From contig JANFNE010000008.1 in NCBI GenBank assembly GCA_024867545.1, positions 434,001-498,000 of the forward strand: a stretch of 64,000 nt of DNA, written 5' to 3'. Shown piece after piece: positions 1 through 9,178 of the stretch. Below the pieces are notes generated by a model, which worked only from the letters and a program-made list of their open reading frames with translations, did not search any database and was not told the origin of the DNA. The stretch's first letter is position 1. Every line of letters starts with the position of its first letter. The translations under genes were made by a program, and so were the position numbers. This DNA is from Phytopythium helicoides. Lineage: Eukaryota; Oomycota; Peronosporomycetes; Pythiales; Pythiaceae.

Positions 1-59
1 TCTGTCCATGAGCAGCCACCAACGCTTCATGCAACATCGAAATCCTGGCGGCATCCCGC

Positions 60-551
60 TCATATCTGTGCCGCCACCAGCGCGCCGATCCCTGCGACAA
101 TCACGCAGCTCGGTCCAACCGTCCACGAGCTCGCAGTATTGGACGCCGAAGTATCCACCGATGCGCTTGAACTGGAGCTGCTGGCGCTTCCACTCGCATC
201 CACCTCCACCTCGTTGTCCGAGCTCCCGCTGGCTGCTTCATCTCCCTCTGTCGTGCTGTCGCTGCCCACGGTCGCGTCTCCAGTCGAGCTGCTTCCAGCG
301 GTCGACGACGTCACGTCTGTCCCCGGCTTGACGCTCGAGGGCGTGGGTGCCGCAGTGCCCACCGCCGACGAGTCGCTGCTTGGCGCGGTCGTCGTCGTGT
401 CCACCGAGTTGTCGTTGGCGGCCACTTGGCTGTCGCCGAGTGCCGTACCGGACGATGCCGAGTCCTGCGCGGCCACGAGCTGCGGAGCGAGGAGATCGAC
501 GGCAGCGAGCGCCATGAGGGCGAGCGCGAGCAGCAGGCGGAGCGAGCGCAT
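60..551 (-). CDS. Small secreted Ser/Thr-rich protein, probably GPI-anchored
   Basis: A 163-residue single-exon ORF with an ATG start at 551. Residues 1-28 form a classical signal peptide (basic MRSLR, Leu/Ala core, VAA-Q cleavage region). The middle is almost only Ser, Thr, Ala, Gly and Asp, typical of a heavily O-glycosylated stalk. The last 19 residues are hydrophobic (VGPSCVIVAGIGALVAAQ) with no charged tail, as expected of a GPI-attachment signal. No catalytic domain is visible. It lies head to head with a protein of the same architecture at 985-1461. Cell-surface location is inferred from composition; the function is unknown. Confidence 0.75.
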   Translation of the reverse strand: MRSLRLLLALALMALAAVDLLAPQLVAAQDSASSGTALGDSQVAANDNSVDTTTTAPSSDSSAVGTAAPTPSSVKPGTDVTSSTAGSSSTGDATVGSDSTTEGDEAASGSSDNEVEVDASGSASSSSSSASVDTSASNTASSWTVGPSCVIVAGIGALVAAQI

Positions 552-984
552 GGCGAAGGCGATCGAGGAATGCGCGGCGGTGGAGTGGGTCTCTGCAGCG
601 GGAGAAATGGATACTTTCGTACCTTGAGAGAGTACACAACATACAAATATATAGATATTTGTATTATGGGCTACTTGTTTTTGTTATCTGAAGTGAGAGA
701 GCCAGCAACCGTTGCGACTGCGACCACATGGAGAGGTGCTCGTGGTCTCTACAGATACGGCAGCGACGATACGCTAAAGCGGAGGTCATGTGGTCTGGCG
801 AAATGCGTATCTCATGAGCGTCGGTGATGACAGCTTCACAACTGCGTGCAGCTGTTCGAAGCCCAACACCAAAGCAAATCATGGTATCAAGCTAAAATCG
901 TCCATGGACAACACGTCATTCCCAAATCCTCCAGCTCACCAGCACAACCAAATCCACAACCAACAACCAACAACACCAAAAACA
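552..984. promoter_or_regulatory. Shared intergenic region between two divergent cell-surface protein genes
   Basis: 433 bp separate the two divergent start codons. The half next to the right-hand gene is rich in CAA/CCA just upstream of its ATG (about 930-984), as in a 5' leader. I see no coding sequence; it must hold both promoters. Confidence 0.5.
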
Positions 985-1461
985 ATGAAGTTCTTCCAGA
1001 TCGTCGTCCTCGCCGCTCTCGCTGTCGCCGGTGTCTCCGCACAGACCACCACCACAGCCACCACCGCTCCTACAACCACCACGGCAGCCCCCGCAACGGG
1101 AACCACCACTGGCACCACCACCACCGACACAACCACCACCGGCACCGCCACCAACGGAACCACTACCACCGGATCCTCCGGCATGGATATGAACACCATG
1201 GGCAGCACCACTGGAACCTCCGATGTCGGTGCATCCACGGCCGGCACCGTGTCGGCATCTAGCGCCGAGGGAGACTCCAACACCGTCGGCAGCTCCGACA
1301 CCACCTCGTCCGGCTCGACTACGACGTCATCGGGTTCCTCCACCTCGTCGTCGTCTTCATCCACGGACGCCTCTGCCGGGTCGAGCGACGCATCGGCGGT
1401 GTCGGGTGCCGTCGGCATGGTCACGGTCACGATGATCGCGGCTGGCGCGTACCTGGCGTAG
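985..1461 (+). CDS. Small secreted Thr/Ser-rich protein, probably GPI-anchored
   Basis: 158 residues from the ATG at 985; the frame is open further upstream, but this ATG begins a clean signal peptide (MKFFQIVVLAALAVAGVSAQ) and follows a CA-rich leader. The mature part is Thr-rich (TTTT and TTG runs), then Ser-rich, and ends in a hydrophobic segment (VSGAVGMVTVTMIAAGAYLA) consistent with a GPI signal. There are no Cys-rich or enzymatic motifs. An AATAAA occurs downstream at about 1729. Its architecture matches the divergent neighbour at 60-551, so the two may be diverged copies or co-regulated wall proteins; that link is inference. Confidence 0.75.
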   Translation: MKFFQIVVLAALAVAGVSAQTTTTATTAPTTTTAAPATGTTTGTTTTDTTTTGTATNGTTTTGSSGMDMNTMGSTTGTSDVGASTAGTVSASSAEGDSNTVGSSDTTSSGSTTTSSGSSTSSSSSSTDASAGSSDASAVSGAVGMVTVTMIAAGAYLA

Positions 1462-1963
1462 GTCGGTGTATCACTAGATGTGCGGCGTGCCTCACTTCAC
1501 GATGATGTGAGTGTTTGACTGGACCACCACCAAGCGTGTGTGTGTGCGCGCGTGTGTGTGTGGTTTCAATCTGCTTACTTCGAGTGTTTTTGGCTATCGA
1601 CCGAAGTGAGTCGAGGAGGGTCGGAAGGTAGCTAGAAGAGATCGTACTGGTTGTTCAAGACGAAGGACTGTAGGTTGTGTGTTTTGTCATAGGTGATCGA
1701 TCGATTGCCGACGGCGCCGACGCTATGGAATAAACGTGTACTTTAGCATTTCTATTGATGAACTTTTTTGTTACCTTCAGTAAGCTTGGGAAATTGGCCA
1801 AGAGCTCCTCGCAATGATATCAAAAAACCATTAAAGCAAGGCGAAAGTACTTAGGACGACAACGCTCACGCTCTCATTTGCTTTCAAACTTTGCAAAATG
1901 GCTTCCATCGCAATGACACTACTCTGAACCCTATTGCTGCAGCTACTTTGGAGGCAACCGGGG
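1462..1963. other. Intergenic, 3' regions of convergent genes
   Basis: No credible gene. It holds a GT/GC dinucleotide tract at about 1535-1562 and an AATAAA at about 1729 that may serve the upstream gene. Confidence 0.6.
1535..1562. repeat. (GT)n/(GC)n microsatellite
   Basis: An uninterrupted alternating GT tract with an internal GCGCGC segment in the 3' region of the upstream gene; potentially Z-DNA-forming and length-polymorphic. Confidence 0.8.
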
Positions 1964-4553
1964 CTAGCCCGCAAAGTCGAACGAGCCGCGACGCTCGTGC
2001 ATGTACTCATCTGTCTCTTCAACTATCTCTTCGAGTTCCTCCTCCTCCGCGTCTTCCTCAGCGAGTGGGTAAGTTGGCTCTGGCGCTGACATAGGCGAAA
2101 CAGGCGCATCGTCTTCATTTCCGTCCGTCATGATGCTCGACGAACGGCGACGACGCTTTTTCTGCTTCTCCATTTTTCTTGTTCCTCGCGGTCCACCATC
2201 TTCGCAATAGCGTCTACCATCTCTGAGTCAAGCGGAGCGGCTGAAGCACGAAGCGCTATCTCAATTAGCCGCGGATGGTTCTTCTCCTCGTACTTGAACT
2301 TGCTCTTGAGTTCCTTCCGCTTCGCTTCGGGAACAGTGTCGCCATCATGGAAAAGTTCGGGCCAACCTGGCTAAGGCACTGTAAGAGAGCGCAACTAAGT
2401 TAATTGAGAATAGGCGACAGCAATGCTACATCAGACACAACTTACGTAGAAAAACTGCTTGGTCTCGTCCTTGCTCCAGCGTCGTCCTGGACCGTTGGGA
2501 TGGGACGCGTTAAGGAGAATAGCTGAACGACGCGGAGGGAAGCCATTCTCCTCAACATCAAAGTCGTCTTCATCGTCGAGATTGGAGGCTTGCTCATCAA
2601 GCTTGACGGTAGATTCCATCACCACCATCTTGCCATCAATGATTTGCACTCGAGGAGTGACTAGCGACCCGCCAAGCGCGGCAGATTCCGAGGAGACTGA
2701 GAGCGACCGAATACGCTTGAAGGCTCCCATATTCAGAAGACTTGAACGCCTGCCTTCACCGGACGCAGGTGTGCCATCAGCCGCTTCCTCTCGCTCGTGG
2801 CGCTTCATGCGTCGACCCTTGGGAATGGTCAGAGCTAGCTCGCCCATCGTCATCTGAGAAGGCTCCTTCTTCATCAGCTCAGATTTCTTTCGGGTAGTAA
2901 GGTTATGAGTGAGAGACGCAAGTGACGCGATGGAAGACGCATTCGATGAGCTGCGCTTCCGCCTGTTTGACGGGCTCGGCTTCCTCACAGAAACCAGAGC
3001 GCGAGAGTCATCCGCTGGAGCGTTGCTATCGTTATTTTCGTCGCCATCGATGAGTGACTTTGCCCACATCGTAGCTCGCTCACGAGCCGGAACGTACACC
3101 TACGGATACAAGCATGGTCAGCTCAAGAATGGCACGGCTGAATTTCAAAACTACCGACCGAGCGTGATTGCTCCTCCAGCTCTTCCGGATCGACATCTTC
3201 ATCACGGTCGTCATCCGGTTCGTCCTGAGAGTCTTCTTCGGCACGATAACGAGGACTTTTCTTTGCTTGGCGTTTCAGCTGCAAAGAAATATTTGGTGTC
3301 AGCAATGAAAATGAGAGTGAGGGGTGTAGATTTGCAGGCGACATACCGACTGGCGTCGAGACTGAGGCGACTGAATTGCGGTCTCCTTTGACGCCTTGGA
3401 AGATGCACTCTCCGCTTTGCGGCGCTTTGCAGGGCGTTTCTTGCCAATAGCATCACGAGGGCGAGGCCCAGCTTTCTTACCGACAGCACCTTCACCGAGA
3501 ATGTCTGCGTCTTCATCATCTTTGTCCATACGGGGCGGCGCCCGCCCGGCCAAGATCAGCGGGGAGTTCGTCAATGAGGACATGCTCTCCGTTCGGGGGT
3601 GACGAATCATTTGCACAGCGCGTCGAGGAGATTGATGAGGCTTAATGTCGAGCTTGCGAACTAAGCGCTACGCATTACGAATAAACAACAGACTCGTCAT
3701 TCAGCATCCACAGCGACAGCAGCGAAATAGAAGAAACAACTTACCTTGACAAGGGGGTTACCACCGTCTTTTGCGCTTTGCGGCAAAAGCCCAGGACTGA
3801 GAGTGGCTCGTGGACCCAGCACCGGACTGACCTGGGTGCGATACACCGGCCCGACACCAGAGATCTTGGCAAGTCGTTCGACACGAGCAACACTCACACC
3901 TTTGTCCTTCAAAGAGATCATGTCAGCCTCGAGCTACCTCGATGTTAACAACACAGGAGAACGTACTGTATGCCGCTGGACCGGAAGGATGACCGGAGAG
4001 CGCGTAACTGGCGCGACAACCGGCTTTCTCACGGGCGCCGACGATCCAAATGAGCTACCAACGGAGATTCCTCCGATGCGCTTCGCTGCTGGAGCAGATG
4101 CAACTGAAGCAGGCGCAGCGGGTGGAGCCGTGGGCGACTTGGCAGTGACTGCGATCGGAATGACCGGCGGTGGAGCTGCATTGACCTTCGGAGCGCTAGT
4201 TGCAGCCTGCTTCTTCACCGAATTGCCTGCCTTCTCGACCGACGTAGAAGCACCTTCACTGGGCTAAAGCCAATAAACGAGCAAGGGTCGCGTCAAAATC
4301 CTCAACCCATGATCGCAAACGAGCACGGCTCGAAAACCAACCGTTCCAGCCTCGCTGGGAGACGCGACTCGCTTTGACCGATCTCCTGCGGGGTCGCAAC
4401 GCTGCAATTAGCGACCGAATAGCGCCGAGACGCCGTCTCTCCGCCCGGCGGGCGCCTACCACTCGACGGCTTGGCGCGCGGCGCGATCGTGAGGCGCGTG
4501 GGCTTGCGGCTCTTGCCCTTGGGCAGCAGCGGCACGCGCGACGCCGCCGACAT
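1964..4553 (-). CDS. BDP1: TFIIIB subunit B'' (BDP1), SANT-domain protein, multi-exon, apparent frameshift
   Basis: BDP1 bridges TBP and BRF1 in TFIIIB for RNA polymerase III initiation. I read exons at about 4553-4447, 4263-3967, 3906-3745, 3667-3347, 3278-3159, 3099-2446 and from 2378; the internal exons are all phase 0. The exon 1 donor is unresolved. The long sixth exon carries the pre-SANT segment (VQIIDGKMVV) and the start of the SANT domain (RWSKDETKQFFY). Exon 7 continues it (CLSQVGPNFSMMATLFPKRS), after which the homologous text (RKELKSKFKYEEKNHPRLIE) is in another frame; one extra base near 2335 would join them. A second shift near 2175 may connect an acidic C-terminal tail ending at 1964. 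The N-terminal half is basic and low-complexity. Family identity rests on the SANT region. Confidence 0.78.
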
Positions 4554-4900
4554 GGCGCGCGGCTGCTGCGGTCGCTCGCTGGGCCTCGAGGCGCGCGGGG
4601 GCTGCGGCTGGAGGCGCTCGGGGCTCGCGACGCGCAGCCGAGGGCGTCGACCGCCTTTCTCGGCAAGGTTTCCCTTTTACACTGGCGGCGAGGACGGAGG
4701 CGCTTCCGGGCGGTGATTGGCTGAATATCCAGGATATAGAGGGATTTTACGGCGAATGAGCGTCCAGACGAGCTTTCAGCCAGTTATTAGCGCGCGGTGT
4801 TTCGACCAATGGGAGTATTGAAACGCTTTTGATTGGCGCAAATGGGCGGCTCCCCCGCCAGTGCCGCCAAACCGACGCTAGCGACGCAGGCAGGGAGCTC
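4554..4900. promoter_or_regulatory. Bidirectional promoter between BDP1 and the SF1-like KH gene, three CCAAT boxes
   Basis: 347 bp between divergent ATGs. ATTGG at about 4716, CCAAT at about 4806 and ATTGG at about 4832 are spaced as NF-Y sites. Other head-to-head promoters in this window show the same motif. Confidence 0.55.
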
Positions 4901-7096
4901 ATGGCCGACTTGGACCCCGTGGCGCGCGCGCGAGCCATCGCCGCGCGACTGGCAGCCAGCGCCGTGCCGTCGGACGCGCTGGGCAAGCGCAAGAGCCGCT
5001 GGGAGGTGCGTGGCGGCGCTCTTGCGGCCTTTCTGCCGGCGTTGTGGCGGTCGATGGAGGTTCAAAAGCTGACCACGTGGCGGCACTGTGACGCGCGCGG
5101 TGCTTTCCGCTGCGATGGATCTCACAGGAGGATGGTGAGTGCAGCAACGCGAAGTGGTATTGATGAGCGACCGAGCGCTGATGCAGTCGGTGTGCTTTCA
5201 GCTGACGAGGGCGCACGGCCGAACCCGGGTGCTCCCGGCAAGAAGCGCAAGAAGATCTACATCCCCGTGGACGAGTACCGCGACATCAACTTCATCGGTG
5301 CGCTTGCAAAAATGCGCCGCAAACAATGCTGCCAGCCATCTTGCTCACGAATTGGTGGACAGGTCTGCTTATTGGCCCGCGATGGCTCCAACCAGAAGCG
5401 CATGGAGGACGAGTCGGGGGCGAGGATCCTCATCCGCGGAAAGGGATCATCGAAGGAGCCGACTGGGGACCCGGACGAGGAGGAGGAGCTCCACGTGCTC
5501 ATTCTGGCTGACACGGACGAGTCGATTGCCAAAGCGCAGAGTGCGGTCGAGGAGATTCTGTTCAACCCACGCCAGGCCATGAAACTCAAGCAGGAGCAGC
5601 TCCGCAAGTACGTTGGATATTGGTTTCGGAACGTTCTTACGGCAGATATTAACTCAGTGATGTGCAGGGTGGCTGAGCTCAACGGAACGCTAAACGACAA
5701 CTATCGGCCCTCCTCGTCGTCCAACGATGGACCTCAGGGGCACTACGGACCTGGTGGCAGCGGTGGTGGCGGTGCTGCGCCTGACAAGGACGTCAAGACT
5801 ACCGAGATGAAAGTCCCGCGTGATCTTGTCGGATACATTATTGGTCGGGGCGGCGAAACGATTCGTGATCTGCAGGCCAAGAGTGGTGGACACATCCAGA
5901 TTGTTCGCGAAGAAGATGGAGCACCTCAGCTCCCTGACCGTTATGTAAGCATCTCTGGCACGGACGAGGCGCTGGAGCTCGCACAAAAGTTGATCCAGAA
6001 CCTTATCGACGAGCGCCAGCAGAACAGCGGCATGGGCGGTGGATTCCGTGAGCGCGACGACCGTGACCGAATGGCTCGCTACGGCGGAATCAACCCAGAT
6101 GGCTCCGAGTCGCTCGAACTTCTCATCCCGAACGAGCGTGTTGGGTTGATCATTGGTCGTGGTGGTGCTACGATCAAGGCAATTCAAACACGCACGGGAT
6201 CAACGATCACAATTCCGCAGACTCCTGACCCGAACCACCCTGACATGCGGTTGATCACCATTCGCGGTACGGTCGACGCAAAGGAGCTGGCGCGCCAGGA
6301 GATTATGGCGATGGTCAATGAAGAGCCAGGACGGGGTCATGGCGGTGGTGGTGGTGGTGGATATGGCTCCACCACTATCTACATGCAGGTCCCAAATGAA
6401 CGTGTTGGTGTTGTTATTGGGAAGCGCGGTGAAACGATCAAGGGTATTCAGGATCGCCACCTCGTGCGTATTCAGATCCCTCAGGTCACGGACCCAGGAT
6501 CGAGCCCGCCCGTCCGGACGATTTCTATTCAGGGCCCGCAGAACAATCTGCAAGGCGCGAAGGAGGAGATCGATATGATCATCCTGCAGGGTGCTGGCAG
6601 TCAAGGCGGCTACGGTGGATCATCGCAGTATGGCGGCAGCAGCAATTATGGCAGTTCTAGCTATGGGAGTGGCGACTACAGTCAGCAATATGACCCGTAT
6701 GCGCAGCAGCAGTACGGATACGGGCAGGAGCAATACGACGCATACTACCAACAGCAATACTACCAGCAAGATGGAAGCGCCGCCGCTACTTCAAGTGCTG
6801 CTGCGCCTGGCACGGAAGCGGCTGCGAGTACTGCGGCTTCAACGGATGCTTCCGCGGCTGGTGCTACGGCGGACCCGAATGATCCGAATGCTTACTGGAA
6901 TGGTTACTACGAGTACGCGGCGTACTATGGCATTGACGCCGCAAATGCGGCGTGGGGAGTGACAGGCGAGGCTGCTGTAGCAGCAGCCGAGTCATACCGG
7001 CAGTACCAAGAGCAAATGGCTGCTAGTGGTGGTGGTGGTGGTGGTGGTGATAGCAGTGCGGCACCAGAAGCGCCTTCGTCCTCTCAGGTTTGTTGA
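4901..7096 (+). CDS. SF1/branchpoint-binding-like protein with four KH domains
   Basis: Exons 4901-5005, 5210-5297, 5363-5607 and 5668-7096 give about 621 residues. KH1 (about 50-150) is of the SF1/BBP type: INFIG-LLIGPR loop, ARILIRGKGS, then a QUA2-like ELNGTLNDN tail; in SF1 this module binds the intron branchpoint. Three further KH domains of the PCBP/FUBP type follow at about 192, 296 and 385, with GXXG loops GRGG, GRGG and GKRG. The C-terminus is Gly/Tyr/Gln- and Ala-rich. One extra base about 5385-5390 breaks KH1 inside its GXXG loop; removing it makes all exon phases agree. The ATG at 4901 starts MADLDPVARARA and is followed by RKSRWE, a motif near the N-terminus of SF1 proteins. No zinc knuckle is seen. 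A GT at the stop leaves room for a further 3' exon. Confidence 0.8.
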   Translation: MADLDPVARARAIAARLAASAVPSDALGKRKSRWEVRGGALAAFLPALWRSMEVQKLTTWRHCDARGAFRCDGSHRRMVSAATRSGIDERPSADAVGVLSADEGARPNPGAPGKKRKKIYIPVDEYRDINFIGALAKMRRKQCCQPSCSRIGGQVCLLARDGSNQKRMEDESGARILIRGKGSSKEPTGDPDEEEELHVLILADTDESIAKAQSAVEEILFNPRQAMKLKQEQLRKYVGYWFRNVLTADINSVMCRVAELNGTLNDNYRPSSSSNDGPQGHYGPGGSGGGGAAPDKDVKTTEMKVPRDLVGYIIGRGGETIRDLQAKSGGHIQIVREEDGAPQLPDRYVSISGTDEALELAQKLIQNLIDERQQNSGMGGGFRERDDRDRMARYGGINPDGSESLELLIPNERVGLIIGRGGATIKAIQTRTGSTITIPQTPDPNHPDMRLITIRGTVDAKELARQEIMAMVNEEPGRGHGGGGGGGYGSTTIYMQVPNERVGVVIGKRGETIKGIQDRHLVRIQIPQVTDPGSSPPVRTISIQGPQNNLQGAKEEIDMIILQGAGSQGGYGGSSQYGGSSNYGSSSYGSGDYSQQYDPYAQQQYGYGQEQYDAYYQQQYYQQDGSAAATSSAAAPGTEAAASTAASTDASAAGATADPNDPNAYWNGYYEYAAYYGIDAANAAWGVTGEAAVAAAESYRQYQEQMAASGGGGGGGDSSAAPEAPSSSQVC

Positions 7097-7754
7097 GCTT
7101 TGTTTGTGTGGTTGTGTTTTGCTGGGATCGTTTCTTGCCGTGCTGTCTGCCGCGCGCGTCCTCCGTGGTTGGTTTCGATTGTACGGACCAGCCATTGATG
7201 ACGGCGCGGCGTTGATGACGAACGCTATGTGGGATCCTTGCTGCTGTGATATGGGGTGGTTTTGATGATAATGTTTTCGTGATGCATTCTGTGCCGGTCG
7301 TCGTGTAACCAAAAGGCTCAGGGTCCTCCAGGCACAGCGTAAACCCTTCGTCGGCGTCAGCGTTACCTTCAAGCTTGCTCCGTTCAACCGTTGAACTTCT
7401 TGAGATTGTTCTCGTTCTCGTCTGCCTGCATAGCTGCAGCATCACATTCAAGCTCCCAGTCGTTCGAATCCAGTTTCAAGCAGCATGTGGGTATCAATTT
7501 GGTCAAGCTGAGCCGAAAGGAATCACCACAACGCCTAGGTATCTTGTTGCCATGGATAATATATCTTGAGGTGGGTGGTGAATTGACAAATCCGTTCGTT
7601 GTTCAAGTGGTAGCTTTCTGTCCGCCGTGTTTGGCGCTGCACGAGTCGTGTTGTTTATACAGCAACAATACTTGCATCGAGTCAAACCCGTTTCCTGGTA
7701 TTACGTTTGTCCGATTTAGTAGCTTTACCTACGTCTTTGATCACTCGTGGGGAC
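7097..7754. other. Intergenic between convergent genes
   Basis: 658 bp, no supported gene. A (GGT)n tract ends just upstream in the KH gene. Short ORFs on both strands lack family features; this is most likely 3' UTR sequence of both neighbours. Confidence 0.5.
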
Positions 7755-8528
7755 TCACCACTTGCCAGCACCTATGGATCTCCTTCTGAGAGCGAGGTGT
7801 TGCCGAACGCGCTCAACGTCTGCCACACTAGCCAGCATAATCTTGATCCAGTGCTGCGGATTTGCTGGGTTGTAGTCGTCACCGAATTGATGCAGGGCGT
7901 GATCAATGCGAAAGCGGAAACATTTCTCTCGCGTCGAGACGCTGGTGTCGACCATATCGCGATAGTACATAACCATTTGGATCTCCTTGGTCTCGAATGG
8001 GTGCTGGAACAAGTACGCGCAATGGTCATTCGCGAATGTCGCGGGGCAAGGGAATCTGCAATCGAGGCGGCCAACCGTCATCCCGACCGTTGTCGCCTGG
8101 AACGATCCTGCTCCAGAGGCTGTCTGTGATCGCACAGCTAATGTTGATCCAGAGTTGCCCGTGTTTCCAAGCTTGTAGGTGGCTTTGAGTCGCACCGTGA
8201 CGTCTTCGGCGCCTTGCGAGATGGCTTTTAGCTGGTCCGTAAGAGATGGCCGCTGTCCGGGTCGCTGGCTGATACTTGCTGCCTGCGATGGCTGAGCTGA
8301 AGGCGCTTTCAGCGTAGCGGCAGCTGTTGATGGCGGAGCAACAACGCAACGAGCTGGGCTCTGGTCGATCTCAAGACCTGGAGGTGAACGCTTTTGAGAT
8401 GCCGACAGCTCTGCTGGTGCACGAGCAATCGGCTGTCTGTCTCGGTGCAGTCGCTGCACGACGTACTCCGGGAAGCTCTCGCCCTTGAACGGGAGCTCGG
8501 TCGTCCGTCGCCGCGTGGGGACGGCCAT
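7755..8528 (-). CDS. Conserved-looking protein of unknown function
   Basis: 257 residues from the ATG at 8528 (MAVPTRRRTTELPFKGESF); a longer frame begins with TTG only. The first half is Pro/Ser/Ala/Gln-rich and probably disordered. The C-terminal half (about residue 115 on) is well structured, with alternating hydrophobic strands and segments such as FANDHCAYLFQHPFETKEI and HALHQFGDDYNPANPQHW. I do not recognise the family. No signal peptide or membrane segment is seen. It is intronless and divergent from the Rab gene with about 650 bp between starts. Confidence 0.6.
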   Translation of the reverse strand: MAVPTRRRTTELPFKGESFPEYVVQRLHRDRQPIARAPAELSASQKRSPPGLEIDQSPARCVVAPPSTAAATLKAPSAQPSQAASISQRPGQRPSLTDQLKAISQGAEDVTVRLKATYKLGNTGNSGSTLAVRSQTASGAGSFQATTVGMTVGRLDCRFPCPATFANDHCAYLFQHPFETKEIQMVMYYRDMVDTSVSTREKCFRFRIDHALHQFGDDYNPANPQHWIKIMLASVADVERVRQHLALRRRSIGAGKW

Positions 8529-9178
8529 GTTCACCTCCGCCACGCGTTTGCCGCCCCGCAATATCAAGCGGCCGTATTTTTAGCGGATCACGCGCGCAGT
8601 TGATGCTCGCAACGCGACGGTCGCGAGAGGATGACGAGGACGGCGCTCCCACTGCGGTCAACGCGCCGACAGCTCAAGACCCGCGTTACTCACGCGCGTC
8701 AAAAGATCGTTCCGCTGCGCCACCGAGCGCCGAGCAGCTCCGACGCCTCGACGCCTGTCGCAGCCCGCGGCCGCCGCTGCTCCAGCTCTTGACGAGTCCG
8801 CCGCCGGTCCATCTCGCCCACCAGCAGCTCAACCAGCCTTATTGCATCACCGCATGCGTTGGCGGCCGGAGCTGCTGGTAGGCCCCGCTGCTTGGGCTCC
8901 GTCGTTGCGGGCGGGCGCTGATCCTGAAGCCCGGCATTACGTCACGCCGACGGGCGCGGTCGTCGCTCGGGCCGGCTGGGAATATCCAGGCGCGTCCGGC
9001 GTGTGATTGGCTGAAATGGAGGAGATACATCGCGCTGATTGGTGGAAAGCGCGGCACCGTCACTCTGTTCTTCCCTCCCTCCCCTCTTTTTTTCCGAGGA
9101 GGGGGGACCGGTTGCCATTTTACCATCGGCCCGATTGGTTTCCCGAGCCTCGAGACGGTAGAGGTGACGCCCCGCCCC
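8529..9178. promoter_or_regulatory. Divergent promoter region with three ATTGG boxes
   Basis: 650 bp between two divergent ATGs. ATTGG (reverse CCAAT) occurs at about 9006, 9038 and 9134, all within 180 bp of the Rab start. No ORF with family features is seen. Confidence 0.5.

Noticed and set aside
936..1430. Long open frame on the minus strand opposite the Thr-rich gene
   Set aside because: It is the mirror of ACC/TCC repeats (Val/Asp-rich) with no signal or domain; the plus strand has the signal peptide.
5690..6604. Minus-strand frames within the KH gene
   Set aside because: Shadows of the KH repeats; Thr-rich translations of GGT tracts.
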